Part shown: positions 6,815 through 6,819 of the stretch, piece by piece
Layout: the number at the start of each line of letters is the position of its first letter
How positions within the stretch are numbered: the stretch's first letter is position 1
Source: Betaproteobacteria bacterium
GTDB lineage: Bacteria; Pseudomonadota; Gammaproteobacteria; Burkholderiales; Casimicrobiaceae
Reading direction: 5' to 3'
Length of the DNA stretch: 6,819 nt
Assembly (NCBI GenBank): GCA_025355395.1
Contig: JANXZT010000512.1
Coordinates: 1 to 6,819, forward strand
Translations under genes and position numbers: made by a program
The notes under the pieces: model-generated
Seen by the model: the letters and a program-made list of their open reading frames with translations, nothing else
The model's database searches: none
What the model was told of the DNA's origin: nothing

Positions 6815-6819
6815 CCGTG

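Overview
The window is high-GC DNA carrying four genes, all read leftwards on the minus strand. The protein families and GC-rich codon use suggest a proteobacterium, probably a beta- or gammaproteobacterium. I see no rRNA, tRNA or other marker that would fix the taxon. The plus-strand open frames are GC-driven shadows of these genes.

In transcription order (right to left): a membrane protein with about 13 N-terminal transmembrane segments fused to a spermidine-synthase-like domain (4729-6756). After 37 nt comes mtnA, 5-methylthioribose-1-phosphate isomerase (3567-4691). Its stop codon overlaps the GTG start of a FucA-type class II aldolase (2887-3570) as GTGA. After a gap of about 230 nt with a candidate promoter comes a secreted metzincin-type (M11/gametolysin-like) zinc protease of about 795 residues (265-2652). 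The protease carries a bacterial Ig-like domain and a C-terminal beta-rich module. The last 264 bases at the left edge contain no convincing gene. They hold diverged, repeated GC-rich blocks that look like an interspersed or tandem intergenic repeat.

The most interesting reading concerns the central pair. MtnA makes methylthioribulose-1-phosphate (or 5-deoxyribulose-1-phosphate). The partner keeps every FucA aldolase active-site residue I can align and does not look like the MtnB dehydratase. The pair therefore fits the 'DHAP shunt', which cleaves the sugar phosphate to dihydroxyacetone phosphate and a short aldehyde instead of running the full oxygen-dependent methionine salvage pathway. The gene just upstream encodes a spermidine-synthase-like fold. 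True spermidine synthases release methylthioadenosine, the precursor that this shunt would dispose of, so the three genes could form one source-and-salvage operon. That link is inference, because the fused membrane family has no firmly established reaction and its active-site loop differs from SpeE. The phosphorylase or nucleosidase plus kinase needed to feed MtnA is not in the window.
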